From assembly GCA_945868845.1 (NCBI GenBank), contig CAMBMS010000002.1, positions 62,001 to 126,000 on the forward strand: 64,000 nt of DNA. Reading direction: 5' to 3'. Of this stretch, positions 56,180 to 64,000 are shown in pieces; within the stretch, counting starts at the first letter, position 1, and each line of letters opens with the position of its first letter. The position numbers were made by a program, and so were the translations under genes. The notes beneath the pieces were generated by a model. The model worked only from the letters and a program-made list of their open reading frames with translations, was not told the origin of the DNA and made no database searches. Source of the DNA: Asaia bogorensis. GTDB taxonomy: Bacteria; Pseudomonadota; Alphaproteobacteria; Acetobacterales; Acetobacteraceae.

Positions 56180-56881
56180 TTATTCCGCCGCTTGGGCCGG
56201 ACGTTCGATGAGGGCTTTGTGGGCATGCCGAAACGCCTGCGCCATCTGCTCGGCCGGCTGGGCGCCGGAGAAAAGGAAGTGCCCTTGGAGGAAAAAGGAC
56301 GGCACGCCGGAAACACCGGCAGACCGGCTAGCGTGCTCTTGCGCCTGGATCTGCGCCAGATATTTGTTGGTGGCCAGGCAGGCGGCGGTGGAAGCGCGAT
56401 CCATCCTGCCCTGCTCGGCGCAGGCGAGCAGAATTTCGTCGGCGCCGATATCGCCACCATTGAGGAAGTAAGACTGGAATAGAGCTTCCACCACCAAATC
56501 CTGCACATCTTGCTCGCCGGCCAGCGCGATCAGGCGATGGGCTTTCAACGTATTCGGCGTGCGGGTCAGGCGGTCCAGGTGGAATTCCAGGCCCGCGCCG
56601 GCGGCGGCCTGCGTGATGCGGGCATCGAGCTGCTGGGATTTTTCCCAACTGCCGAATTTGGCGATGCGATAGGCGCGGCGTTCCACGCCTTCCAGTGGCA
56701 TATCAGGGTTCAGTTGGAACGGGTTCCAGTGAACGTCGAAGCGAATGCCTTCCGGCGCGAGTATTGCCAGGGCGCGTTCCATGTGGCGCTTGCCGACATA
56801 GCACCAGGGGCAGATGACATCCGAAACGATGTCGAGGCGCATTAGCGCCGTCTCGGCGGCTTGTTCGATATCCCTATTCAT
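56180..56881 (-). CDS. DsbA family oxidoreductase (FrnE-like)
   Basis: Thioredoxin-like DsbA-type protein of the cytoplasmic FrnE/2-hydroxychromene isomerase group. The redox motif CPWC is in DIVSDVICPWCYVGKRHMER; the partner motif WNPFQLNPDMPLEG follows. The cis-Pro GVSGVPSFFLQGHFLFSGAQ is near residue 190. No signal peptide is seen. The start at 56881 includes an N-terminal MNRDIEQAAETAL; a later Met (LMRLDIVSD) is possible. Transcribed first in the run with the two GSTs, which suggests a shared thiol or xenobiotic function. Confidence 0.9.
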   Translation of the reverse strand: MNRDIEQAAETALMRLDIVSDVICPWCYVGKRHMERALAILAPEGIRFDVHWNPFQLNPDMPLEGVERRAYRIAKFGSWEKSQQLDARITQAAAGAGLEFHLDRLTRTPNTLKAHRLIALAGEQDVQDLVVEALFQSYFLNGGDIGADEILLACAEQGRMDRASTAACLATNKYLAQIQAQEHASRSAGVSGVPSFFLQGHFLFSGAQPAEQMAQAFRHAHKALIERPAQAAE

Positions 56882-56922
56882 GGCGAACTCCCGTTGCTGG
56901 CGGTGCAGAATGGGCGAGCGGG

Positions 56923-57858
56923 GTGCCCGAGCGCAAGGGGAGGGTGGTTGTGGGTTTGGTGATTTCAGAAAATTTTCGCGCGCTGTTTTATGCGCCCTTC
57001 TATGCGGCGCATGCGATCGGGGCTTATGCGGCGGAGGGGGTGGAAGTGACTTTGCGTCCCTCCCCCAGCCCCGCGGCGACGGCGTTGGCCTTACTCAATG
57101 GCGAGGCGGACCTGATGTGGGGCGGGCCGTTGCGGGTAATTCTTTCTCATGCTGAAAATCCAGCCAGCGACCTGGTGTGTTTTGCCGACCTGGTCCGGCG
57201 CGATCCGTTCTTTGTCATCGGGCGCGGTGCGCGGCCGGGGTTGGCGATGCGCGATCTGGCGCGGGTGCGGCTGGGCGTGGTTTCGGAAGTGCCGACGCCG
57301 TGGATTTGCCTGCAGGACGATCTGCGCCGGGCCGGGGTGGATCCGGCGGCGATGAACCTGCTGACCGGGCGGAGCATGGCGGAGAATGCGGGCGCGTTAC
57401 GGACCGGCACGATCGATGCGGTGCAGATTTTTCAGCCGTATGCGGAGGAATTGCTGCAGGCGGGGGAGAAATTCCATGTCTGGTACGCGCAGGCCAGCCG
57501 TGGCCTCACGGCCTATACCATGCTGGTGGCGCGGCGATCGGTGATGGCGCGGCGCGTGCAGGAATTCGCCGCTGTGGCACGCGCGATGGCGCGGACCTTA
57601 CGCTGGTTCGCGGCGACGCAGCCGGCGGAGATTGCGTTGGCATTGCAAGAATTTTTTCCCGATGTGTCGAGCGAGATTTTCGCGGGCGCGATTACCCGCT
57701 ACCTAGCGCTGGAATTATGGTGCACGGACCCTTGGCCGAACCGCGAGGGGTTCGACAGGCTGCATGGGGCAATGCGGTCCTCGGGGGCGTTGGCGCGGGA
57801 TGTGGCTTACGAGGATTGTGTGGATACTGAAATTTTAAAAAAAATTGCCCAGAAATAG
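56923..57858 (+). CDS. ABC transporter substrate-binding protein, NMT1/THI5-like
   Basis: Type II periplasmic-binding fold, 311 residues with GTG start at 56923. Marks: FYAPFYAAHAIGAYAAEGVE, ALLNGEADLMWGGPLRVILS, and AENAGALRTGTIDAVQIFQP. It belongs to the NMT1/TauA-like group that binds pyrimidines, sulfonates and similar. Unusually, there is no signal peptide or lipobox at the N-terminus (PERKGRVVVGLVISENF), and no permease or ATPase next to it. A cytoplasmic THI5-like or regulatory role is possible. It is divergent from the DsbA-like gene. Confidence 0.78.
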   Translation: MPERKGRVVVGLVISENFRALFYAPFYAAHAIGAYAAEGVEVTLRPSPSPAATALALLNGEADLMWGGPLRVILSHAENPASDLVCFADLVRRDPFFVIGRGARPGLAMRDLARVRLGVVSEVPTPWICLQDDLRRAGVDPAAMNLLTGRSMAENAGALRTGTIDAVQIFQPYAEELLQAGEKFHVWYAQASRGLTAYTMLVARRSVMARRVQEFAAVARAMARTLRWFAATQPAEIALALQEFFPDVSSEIFAGAITRYLALELWCTDPWPNREGFDRLHGAMRSSGALARDVAYEDCVDTEILKKIAQK

Positions 57859-57922
57859 GCCTGCGAATAGCAAAGTTTTTACGCGTGCGATGGTCGGTTA
57901 ATGCCAGTGGTGACGGGGGAGG

Positions 57923-58339
57923 TCAGACCGGCGACACAATGACCGGAAGGGTGATTTCGTCCGTCACCCGTTCAAAGCCGATGCGTACGGGTTGACCAAT
58001 GCGCAGGCTGTCAGGATGGAGGCCGCGAGCCTGGGCATTTAGCCGAACATCTTCCTCCAGATCGACCGTGATCAGGATGAAGGGGAGCTCCGCTTTAAAG
58101 CCCGGATGGAATGGGTGGTGCGTGACGGTCCAGCTATGGATAGTGGCTAGGCCGCTCGCCTGTACCCATTCGATTTTCATTGACCAGCAACCATCGCAGA
58201 CCGGGCGGGGATAGTGGCGAATTTTGCCGCATTCGGCGCAGCGTTGTAGCATCATCCGACCTTCGTTCAGGCCGTCCCAATAGGGTTTGTTATCGGCGGT
58301 GATTTCCGGTAGCGGCTTGGTGTAGGTACTCGCGTTCAT
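57923..58339 (-). CDS. Zn-ribbon OB-fold protein (DUF35)
   Basis: Partner protein of acyl-CoA thiolase-like enzymes. The rubredoxin-like zinc ribbon is CAECGKIRHYPRPVCDGCWS (CxxC...CxxC) at about 34-53. An OB-fold domain follows: ATIHSWTVTHHPFHPGFKAE, LPFILITVDLEEDVRLNAQA. The N-terminal helix KPYWDGLNEGRMMLQRCAEC is typical. It lies 3 nt downstream of the thiolase-like gene, the standard pairing, and should form a complex with it. Confidence 0.92.
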   Translation of the reverse strand: MNASTYTKPLPEITADNKPYWDGLNEGRMMLQRCAECGKIRHYPRPVCDGCWSMKIEWVQASGLATIHSWTVTHHPFHPGFKAELPFILITVDLEEDVRLNAQARGLHPDSLRIGQPVRIGFERVTDEITLPVIVSPV

Positions 58340-58342
58340 TAC

Positions 58343-59491
58343 CTAACCCCTGCGCATGATGGCCATGGCGCCATCACCCATGTCGCCATAGCCGGTGACA
58401 AGGCCGATCTCGGCACTATGGATTTGCGCGGCACCGGCCTCGCCGCGCAATTGGCGGACCAGCTCGACGATGTGATTCATGCCAGCAATATGCGCCTGCG
58501 AAAGGAGGCCGCCATGCGTGTTGATGGGCAGCTTGCCGGAGAGGCCGATATTACCTTCCATCACGAACGGTCCGCCCTCGCCCTTCTTGCAGAATCCGAG
58601 ATCTTCCAGTTGGCAGAGGACGATATAGGTGAAGCAGTCATAGATTTCCGCGACATCGATATCAGTATGCGTCACGCCCGCCTGGGCGAACACGCGGGGG
58701 GCGCATTTGGCGATACCGAGGCACGCCATGTCCGGGCGCTGGGTGATGATGGATGGGCTGTCCGGGTGGCCCTCGCCGGCGGCCATGACATAGATCGGGC
58801 GCTTCGCCAGATCGCGGGCGATGTCGGAGCGGCTGATGACGACCGCCGCGGCGCCGTCCGATTCTAGGCTGCAATCGAGCAGGCGGAAGGGATCGGAGAT
58901 GAGGCGGGAATTCTGGTGATCCTCAACCGTGATCGGCTTGGTCATGGTGGCGTTACGGTTCATCAGCGCGTGGCGGCGCGTGGTGACAGCAATTTCAGCA
59001 AAATGGCGGGAGGTGGTGCCATACAGCCCCATGTGCCGGCGCGCCATGGTGGCGTAGATTTGTGCGGGGGCGATGGCGCCGTTGGGCATCTCAAAATCCG
59101 CCATGACGCGGAATTGCGGCATCTGCGCGACGCGCGCGCCGATGCGCAGACCCGAATAGCCGGTGCGGCCCAGCGCCAGCAGGACATGGTTGCAGAGGCC
59201 TGCATGGATGGCGGCCATGGCGCATTGGATAGCGGCGACGGCACTGGCGCCACCCATCGGGGTGGTGGCGGAGAAACGCAGATCCTCGATGCCGAAATTG
59301 GTGATGAAATCCTCTGCGACTGCGCCGAGGCCATAGGGGATGATGCCGTCGATATCACGCGGCGAAAGGCCGGCATCGACGATGGCGGACAGCGCTGCTT
59401 CCATGGTCAGGGAAAGCGCGGTGCGGTCGGTGCCGCGCATATAGTCGGTCTCGCCAATGCCGGAGATAGCAACTTTCTCACGCAAGGACAT
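58343..59491 (-). CDS. Thiolase-fold protein, SCP2/Ltp2-like, without the nucleophilic Cys
   Basis: Thiolase fold, 382 residues: VAISGIGETDYMRGTDRTAL, then the region TPMGGASAVAAIQCAMAAIH, where canonical thiolases have the nucleophilic Cys; here a Gly occupies that position. The C-terminal LPINTHGGLLSQAHIAGMNH gives the HGG box. Loss of the Cys together with a DUF35 partner resembles Ltp2-type aldolases that cleave beta-hydroxyacyl-CoA in steroid side-chain breakdown. I infer a retro-aldol or acyl-CoA binding role rather than a true thiolase. Confidence 0.85.
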   Translation of the reverse strand: MSLREKVAISGIGETDYMRGTDRTALSLTMEAALSAIVDAGLSPRDIDGIIPYGLGAVAEDFITNFGIEDLRFSATTPMGGASAVAAIQCAMAAIHAGLCNHVLLALGRTGYSGLRIGARVAQMPQFRVMADFEMPNGAIAPAQIYATMARRHMGLYGTTSRHFAEIAVTTRRHALMNRNATMTKPITVEDHQNSRLISDPFRLLDCSLESDGAAAVVISRSDIARDLAKRPIYVMAAGEGHPDSPSIITQRPDMACLGIAKCAPRVFAQAGVTHTDIDVAEIYDCFTYIVLCQLEDLGFCKKGEGGPFVMEGNIGLSGKLPINTHGGLLSQAHIAGMNHIVELVRQLRGEAGAAQIHSAEIGLVTGYGDMGDGAMAIMRRG

Positions 59492-60197
59492 TTCTTACTC
59501 CCATCGGGCTGGTGGGAGCGTAATCGAGCGCGAGCGCTTGCGCCATGGGGCGGCGGATTGATGTGGCGCAAGGCGGGTTAAAATTTTTCCACTCGACTGC
59601 GCTGCAACCGGTGGCGACGGTGCGGATGGTCATGGAATTCGTAATGTGTGTGCTGGTGGCGTTGCCTACTCGTGCGTAGAGTACGGGAGATGCACGCCAG
59701 GGTGCTGGGCTGGCGCGTGATTGTTGCGCCAATTGCCATTTGGTGGGGCGCACGAGCCGGGCGGGTGCGGCACCGACGCAGCGCCGAATCCTGCCAGCGT
59801 GGTCCACGATCCGAGGAAAGGACCGGACTATGTCTGCTGTTTATTGGCCAACTCGCATCCATCGATCCCGCAAATTCCGCTCAGCCGGCAGGTAGTCGAG
59901 GATTAAGTGGCCTTTTTTCCGAATATTGCAGACGAAGCCGTGAGGTCAGACCCTGGGGTGATTTATCGTCAACAAGTTTCGGGGCTTTACCCCCTAACTC
60001 CGACCAGGGAGCATTGCTCTCTGGATGCCCGCCCGTATGGTGATGATGAAGAAGAGGGCTGAGAGACTGTTTCCAACAGTAACTAAGCCCTCTTCTTTAT
60101 CATCACTAAATAAATGGGTTCTAAGCGGCGTCGCTTCTTAGCGGAGTTTTGGGAAGCGCCCTGACCTTCCGTGCGATAGCTCCCACAGGATCCGACC
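59492..60197. other. Intergenic region of about 700 bp with inverted repeats, no gene recognised
   Basis: No supported ORF. It contains a CCAGGGAGC/GCTCTCTGG hairpin near 60004-60024, the long inverted repeat at 60041-60105, and T/A-rich patches near 59910 and 60095. The thiolase promoter must lie at the left end. The rest could hold a terminator or a remnant of a small mobile element. Confidence 0.45.
60041..60105. repeat. Nested inverted repeat (20-bp arms, 19 matching)
   Basis: Left arm 60041-60060 (TGATGATGAAGAAGAGGGCT) pairs with 60086-60105, one mismatch. An inner perfect stem ACTGTT / AACAGT (60066-60071 and 60075-60080) sits in the spacer. It could be a strong terminator after the Mo-hydroxylase operon or a miniature palindromic element. 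Confidence 0.75.
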
Positions 60198-60446
60198 TCA
60201 GCCGCCGCCGATTTTTGGGATGAGAACGATTTCGCTGTCGGGGCGTAGGACGACGGAATAGCTGTCCTGAAATATTTCACCATCGATGGCGATGGCCATG
60301 CTTTCGTCGATTTGGGTGCCGAGGCCAGGAAAGCGGCGGTCAAGTTCGATGACGAGGCGTCGGAAATTGGTAGCCTCCACCTCGATCTCGGACTGGCCGC
60401 CGGTGAATTGGCGGCCTGCCGAGCTTGCGAGGATGACCTTTGGCAA
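60198..60446 (-). CDS. MoaD/ThiS family sulfur-carrier-like protein
   Basis: Ubiquitin-like small protein of 82 residues ending in GGG (LIPKIGGG), compatible with a C-terminal thiocarboxylate. Internal marks: VEATNFRRLVIELDRRFPGL and MAIAIDGEIFQDSYSVVLRP, where the MoaD-type IAIDGEI and DSEIVLIP are typical. It follows the Mo-hydroxylase large subunit by 3 nt, so it is produced with it. It may act in molybdopterin or sulfur supply for that enzyme; this is inference from linkage. Confidence 0.85.
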   Translation of the reverse strand: MPKVILASSAGRQFTGGQSEIEVEATNFRRLVIELDRRFPGLGTQIDESMAIAIDGEIFQDSYSVVLRPDSEIVLIPKIGGG

Positions 60447-60449
60447 GTC

Positions 60450-62720
60450 CTATGCGGCGTCGATGGCGGCGCGGACTTTTGGCGGCGTGATGGGCAGGTC
60501 CGGCATGCGCAGCCCGATCGCGCCGCGCACGGCGTTGGAAACAGCGGCCATCGGCGGCACGATGGGAACCTCGCCTACGCCCTTGACCCCGTACGGGTGG
60601 CGGGGGTTTGGCACTTCCACCATCACCGCGTCGATCATCGGCAGGTCGGACGCGACGGGGACGCGGTAATCAAGGAAGCTCGCGTTATCCAGCCTGCCTT
60701 TCTTGTCGTAGATATATTCCTCGTTTAGCGCCCAGCCGATGCCTTGCACAGCGCCGCCCTGGATCTGGCCTTCCACATAGCTGGGGTGAATGGCGCGGCC
60801 CACATCCTGAACGGAGGTGTAACGCAGGACCTGGGTGTGTCCGGTTTCTGGATCGACTTGCACATCGCAGATATGCGTGGCGAAGCCAGGGCCAGCGCCC
60901 TGCGCGTTGACGGCGGATTCCGCGACGATCGGCCCGCCCGTACGGGCGGACTTGGCGGCGATATCGGCCAGGGTCAGCGGCGGGAACTTGCCCGCGTTGG
61001 TTCCGGCCGGGATTGCTTCACCATCTTTCCATTCGACGGCATCGGCGGGAATATCCCAGATCATCGCGGCGCGCTGCTTGAGCTGGCCGATCACGTTCTC
61101 GGTCGCTTGCACGGTCGCCATGCCGGTGGCGAAGGTGACGCGCGAGCCGCCGGTGACGAAGGTGAAGCCAACCGAGGAGGTATCCGCCACGATCGCGCGC
61201 ACCTTGTCATAGGCGATGCCGAGCGTTTCTGCGGCCATCATCGCCATCGAGGCACGTGAGCCGCCAATATCGGGGCTTCCGGTAGCAACCACGGCGGTGC
61301 CGTCCTCGTTGATGTGGATGGTGGCCGAGGATTCACCGCCAATATTGAACCAGAATCCGGTGGCGACGCCGCGGCCTTGGTTCTTGCCCAACGCGGTCTT
61401 GTAATGCGGATGGTTCTTCGCCGCTTCCAGGGTCTCGATGAAGCCAATATTGGTCAGGGTCGGGCCATAGACCGCCTTGGTGCCGTTCTTCGCCGCGTTT
61501 TTCAGGCGCAACTCTATCGGGTCCATGTTCAGCTTCCGGGCCAGCTCGTCCACCGCGCATTCGACGCCGAAGGTGGAGATCGGCGCGCCAGGGGCGCGAT
61601 AGGCGGCGACCTTAGGGCGGTTGGAGACGACATCGAAGCCGACGACCTTGGCGTTTTCCAGATCATACATGGCTAGGCAGCACATGGCGCCGGGACCGAC
61701 CGGGGAGCCGGCGAAGGCGCCGGCCTGGAATTTCAGCACCACATCGGCGGCGACGATCGTGCCGTCCTTTTTCGCGCCGAGTTTTACTTCGACGGTGCCA
61801 CCTGAGGTCGGACCGGATGCCCGGAAAACTTCTTCCCGCGACATGACCATCTTTACCGGCTTGCCGCATTGGCGTGACAGGACGTAGGCAACCGGTTCTA
61901 GATAGACCAGGGTCTTCCCGCCGAAGCCGCCACCGATTTCCGCCGGGGTGACGCGGATAGAGGACATATCCACTCCGAGAACTTTCGACGTAAAGGCGCG
62001 CACCATGAACTGGCCCTGCGAGGAGCACCAGATGGTGGACTGGCCATCGGCCGCGACAGAAACGACGCAGGCATGCGGCTCGATATAGGCCTGATGCACC
62101 GGCTGCGTGGTGTAGCGGCCTTCGATGATCACATCGGCTTGTTTGAACCCGGCATCGACGTCGCCCTTGGCGAACTGCACGCGCTTAGCAATGTTGGACG
62201 GCTTGGACGGCTTCGGATCCACGCCCTGGGTGTAGATGTCGTCATGCAGGATGGGGGCGTTGTCCGCCATCGCGTCTTCTACATCGATGACGTGCGGCAG
62301 CACCTCGTAAGTGACTTCAATCAGATCGAGCGCGGCGTCTGCGGCTTCGGCCGTGAGCGCGGCAACGCCGGCGACGGCATGGCCTTCATACAGCACCTTG
62401 TGGCGCGCCAGGCAATTCCGCGAAAGATCGCGGAAATTGGTGGGGCCTTCGCCGACGAAGGCTTCTTCCGAGGGGATGTCTGGGAAATCTGCGCTGGTGA
62501 CTACGGCCTTTACGCCCGGATGGGCGAGCGCCTTCGTCGTGTCGATCTTGATGATTTTGGCATGCGCGTGCGGGCTGCGCTTGATGCGGCCCACCAGCAT
62601 GCCGGGGAGAAAGAAATCGGCGCCGAAATTAGCGCGACCGGTCACCTTGTCCACTCCATCGGGGCGGATCGGGCGCGTGCCGACAACCTTCAGGTCGGCT
62701 TTATTGGCAACGACGTTCAT
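60450..62720 (-). CDS. Molybdenum hydroxylase large subunit (CoxL/XdhB-like)
   Basis: Molybdopterin-binding subunit of the xanthine dehydrogenase family, 756 residues. Seen: GRANFGADFFLPGMLVGRIK at the start, the Mo-pocket region TPAEIGGGFGGKTLVYLEPV, VAAYRAPGAPISTFGVECAV, and the C-terminal catalytic Glu area GVKGVGEVPIVPPMAA. The active loop AYRAPGAP is not the AYRCSFR of true CO dehydrogenase, so an aldehyde, carboxylate or N-heterocycle hydroxylase is more likely. Operon order on the minus strand: FAD subunit, 2Fe-2S subunit, this, MoaD-like. Confidence 0.93.
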   Translation of the reverse strand: MNVVANKADLKVVGTRPIRPDGVDKVTGRANFGADFFLPGMLVGRIKRSPHAHAKIIKIDTTKALAHPGVKAVVTSADFPDIPSEEAFVGEGPTNFRDLSRNCLARHKVLYEGHAVAGVAALTAEAADAALDLIEVTYEVLPHVIDVEDAMADNAPILHDDIYTQGVDPKPSKPSNIAKRVQFAKGDVDAGFKQADVIIEGRYTTQPVHQAYIEPHACVVSVAADGQSTIWCSSQGQFMVRAFTSKVLGVDMSSIRVTPAEIGGGFGGKTLVYLEPVAYVLSRQCGKPVKMVMSREEVFRASGPTSGGTVEVKLGAKKDGTIVAADVVLKFQAGAFAGSPVGPGAMCCLAMYDLENAKVVGFDVVSNRPKVAAYRAPGAPISTFGVECAVDELARKLNMDPIELRLKNAAKNGTKAVYGPTLTNIGFIETLEAAKNHPHYKTALGKNQGRGVATGFWFNIGGESSATIHINEDGTAVVATGSPDIGGSRASMAMMAAETLGIAYDKVRAIVADTSSVGFTFVTGGSRVTFATGMATVQATENVIGQLKQRAAMIWDIPADAVEWKDGEAIPAGTNAGKFPPLTLADIAAKSARTGGPIVAESAVNAQGAGPGFATHICDVQVDPETGHTQVLRYTSVQDVGRAIHPSYVEGQIQGGAVQGIGWALNEEYIYDKKGRLDNASFLDYRVPVASDLPMIDAVMVEVPNPRHPYGVKGVGEVPIVPPMAAVSNAVRGAIGLRMPDLPITPPKVRAAIDAA

Positions 62721-62735
62721 GAATGGCTCCTTCGG

Positions 62736-63215
62736 TTAGCGGGCGGCGCGGAGTTCGGCGGCGGCATCCTGCACGGCGCGGACGATCTTATCGTAGCCGG
62801 TGCAGCGGCAGAGATTGCCGGCGAGCCAGTAGCGGATTTCCGTGTCGGTGGGCTCCAACGTGCGGTCGAGCAGCGCCTTAGCGGCGACGATCAGGCCCGG
62901 GGTGCAGAATCCGCATTGCAGGGCGGCGTGTTCAAGGAATTTCTGCTGTACCGCGTGCAGCTTTTCGCCATTGGCGATACCTTCCACCGTGACAATGGAC
63001 TTGCCCTGGGCTTCCGGGGCCAGCATCAGGCAGGCGCACATCAGGCGGCCATCGACCATGACGGAGCAGGAGCCGCAATCGCCGGTGCCGCAGCCTTCCT
63101 TCGATCCGGTGAGGCGTAGGTTATCGCGCAGCGCGTCCAGCAAAGACTGGCTGGGTTCGGCGAGGAATTCGGCGGCCTCGCCATTGATGGTGGCAGTTAC
63201 GTGGATCTTGCTCAT
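62736..63215 (-). CDS. Molybdenum hydroxylase small subunit, two [2Fe-2S] clusters (CoxS-like)
   Basis: Electron-transfer subunit. The plant-type cluster is EGCGTGDCGSCSVMVDGRLM with a further Cys (ACLM). The second, all-helical cluster is CGFCTPGLIVAAKALL with NLCRCTGYDKIV. The start MSKIHVTATING at 63215 gives 159 residues; the longer frame to 63281 overlaps the FAD subunit gene. It is separated from the large subunit by 15 nt and from the FAD subunit by 4 nt. Confidence 0.95.
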   Translation of the reverse strand: MSKIHVTATINGEAAEFLAEPSQSLLDALRDNLRLTGSKEGCGTGDCGSCSVMVDGRLMCACLMLAPEAQGKSIVTVEGIANGEKLHAVQQKFLEHAALQCGFCTPGLIVAAKALLDRTLEPTDTEIRYWLAGNLCRCTGYDKIVRAVQDAAAELRAAR

Positions 63216-63219
63216 GTGC

Positions 63220-64000
63220 TTAGCGCCCCTTCGCGCGTTCGAAAGCGATTGCGGCGGTGCGTCGGGCGAGCACGCCGGCAATTTTGATACGGAAATCTAT
63301 GGTGCCGCGCTTGTCGGTGATTGGATTGCAGGCGGCGCGGGCGGCGGCGTCCAACTTGGCCAGGGTGGCGTCATCGAGCTTTTTGCCGATCAGCGCTTTC
63401 GCCGCGTCGTCGGCGACAACCTGCGTCGGTGCGACAGCGCCCAGCGCCACTCGGGCATCAGTGCAGACCCCATTGGCATCTAGCACCACACAAATGCCGA
63501 CACCGACCACGGCGATATCCATTTCCGTGCGCGGTATGAAGCGCAGATACGCATCTCCCGTGCGCGGAGCCTGCTTCGGCAAATGGAATTCGGTAATGAA
63601 CTCGCCTTTCGTCAGCGAGGTGCGGCCGGGACCGGTGACGATGGCTTCGACGGGCGCGGTGCGCGTGCCGTTCGGCCCGGCGATCGTGACGGTGGCGCGC
63701 GCGGCGATCAGTGCGGGGACTGAATCGGCGGCGGGGGACGCGTTGCAGAGATTGCCGGCCAGTGAGGCGCGGCCTTGGATCTGCGTGGAGCCGATCAGGT
63801 TAGCGGCTTCCACCACGCCCGGCCAGGCCTTGCACAAGGCGGCGTGTTCGCCGAGCAGCGCGCCCGAGGTGGCGGCGCCGATGACGAAGCCGCCCTGAAC
63901 CTGGCGGACCCCGGACATGCTAGGCAGCGCCTTCAGATCGACGATCAGATCGGGCTTTAGGCGGCCGATACGATACTGAACGAGAAGGTCCGTGCCACCG
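63220..64000 (-). CDS. Molybdenum hydroxylase FAD-binding subunit (CoxM-like), 5' end cut by window edge
   Basis: The frame is open to position 64000 and carries GGTDLLVQYRIGRLKPDLIV, the FAD loop of the family, upstream of the first internal Met (63918). Next are VIGAATSGALLGEHAAL, IQGRASLAGNLCNASPAADS (second FAD-binding motif) and VGICVVLDANGVCTDARVAL. It ends with IAGVLARRTAAIAFERAKGR. About 259 residues are visible of an expected 270-290. It is first of the M-S-L-MoaD operon. Confidence 0.93.
   Translation of the reverse strand, partial: GGTDLLVQYRIGRLKPDLIVDLKALPSMSGVRQVQGGFVIGAATSGALLGEHAALCKAWPGVVEAANLIGSTQIQGRASLAGNLCNASPAADSVPALIAARATVTIAGPNGTRTAPVEAIVTGPGRTSLTKGEFITEFHLPKQAPRTGDAYLRFIPRTEMDIAVVGVGICVVLDANGVCTDARVALGAVAPTQVVADDAAKALIGKKLDDATLAKLDAAARAACNPITDKRGTIDFRIKIAGVLARRTAAIAFERAKGR

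Noticed and set aside
62073-63119. 348-codon plus-strand open frame
   Set aside because: Antisense to the Mo-hydroxylase large and small subunit genes; the sequence shows no family features.
60450-64000. Operon as aerobic CO dehydrogenase (coxMSL)
   Set aside because: The large subunit lacks the AYRCSFR active loop of form I CO dehydrogenase, so only the broader Mo-hydroxylase name is justified.

Overview
The window is a 64 kb piece of a GC-rich bacterial chromosome. Protein sequences and gene order (lysC, a ptsP remnant, rodZ, ispG, hisS, prfA; rpmH-rnpA-yidD-yidC-engB; truB-rpsO-pnp; mreBCD-mrdA-rodA) point to an alphaproteobacterium, most likely of the Acetobacteraceae. This placement comes from recognised families and synteny, not from a database search. 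No rRNA, tRNA, CRISPR array, prophage or intact insertion sequence was found.

Layout. 1-8.3 kb: translation and isoprenoid genes (prfA partial, hisS, ispG), a RodZ-type protein, a wrecked ptsP, a nitronate monooxygenase, lysC and ubiG. 8.3-14 kb: an accessory and decaying stretch with a long palindrome, grxC, a comF fragment, a four-domain rhodanese, a methyltransferase, moaA, a frameshifted small membrane protein and a cheR remnant. 14-24.4 kb: nitroreductase, Nudix, MFS transporter, an oxygenase operon (Rieske dioxygenase alpha and beta, MBL hydrolase, 2-hydroxyacid dehydrogenase), a DUF4743 Nudix protein, an Atm1-type ABC exporter and rpmB. 24.7-31 kb: a tightly coupled operon pgsA-like, AI-2E-type permease, hda, ppk1, ppx. 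31-49 kb: housekeeping genes (purMN, pnp, rpsO, truB, engB, yidC, yidD, rnpA, rpmH, tam, and the elongasome operon mreB-mreC-mreD-mrdA-rodA). 49-64 kb: catabolic and redox genes (amidohydrolase, dehydrogenases, two GSTs, DsbA/FrnE-like protein, thiolase plus OB-fold partner, and a molybdenum hydroxylase M-S-L operon with its own MoaD-like protein).

The most interesting point is at 52421-53185. A glutaredoxin-DinB fusion has TGA exactly where the first cysteine of its CxxC redox motif belongs. A perfect 17-nt hairpin (7-bp stem, 3-nt loop) begins 11 nt after that TGA, and the rest of the 254-codon frame is open. This is what a selenocysteine codon with a bacterial SECIS would look like. A single nonsense mutation is the sober alternative, because several other genes here are clearly broken (ptsP, comF, cheR, and three small frameshifted ORFs). 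No selA, selB, selC or selD lies in the window, so the case rests on the rest of the genome.

Gene starts were moved inward from the longest open frame where family length, a ribosome binding site or an operon overlap argued for it. These choices are stated entry by entry.
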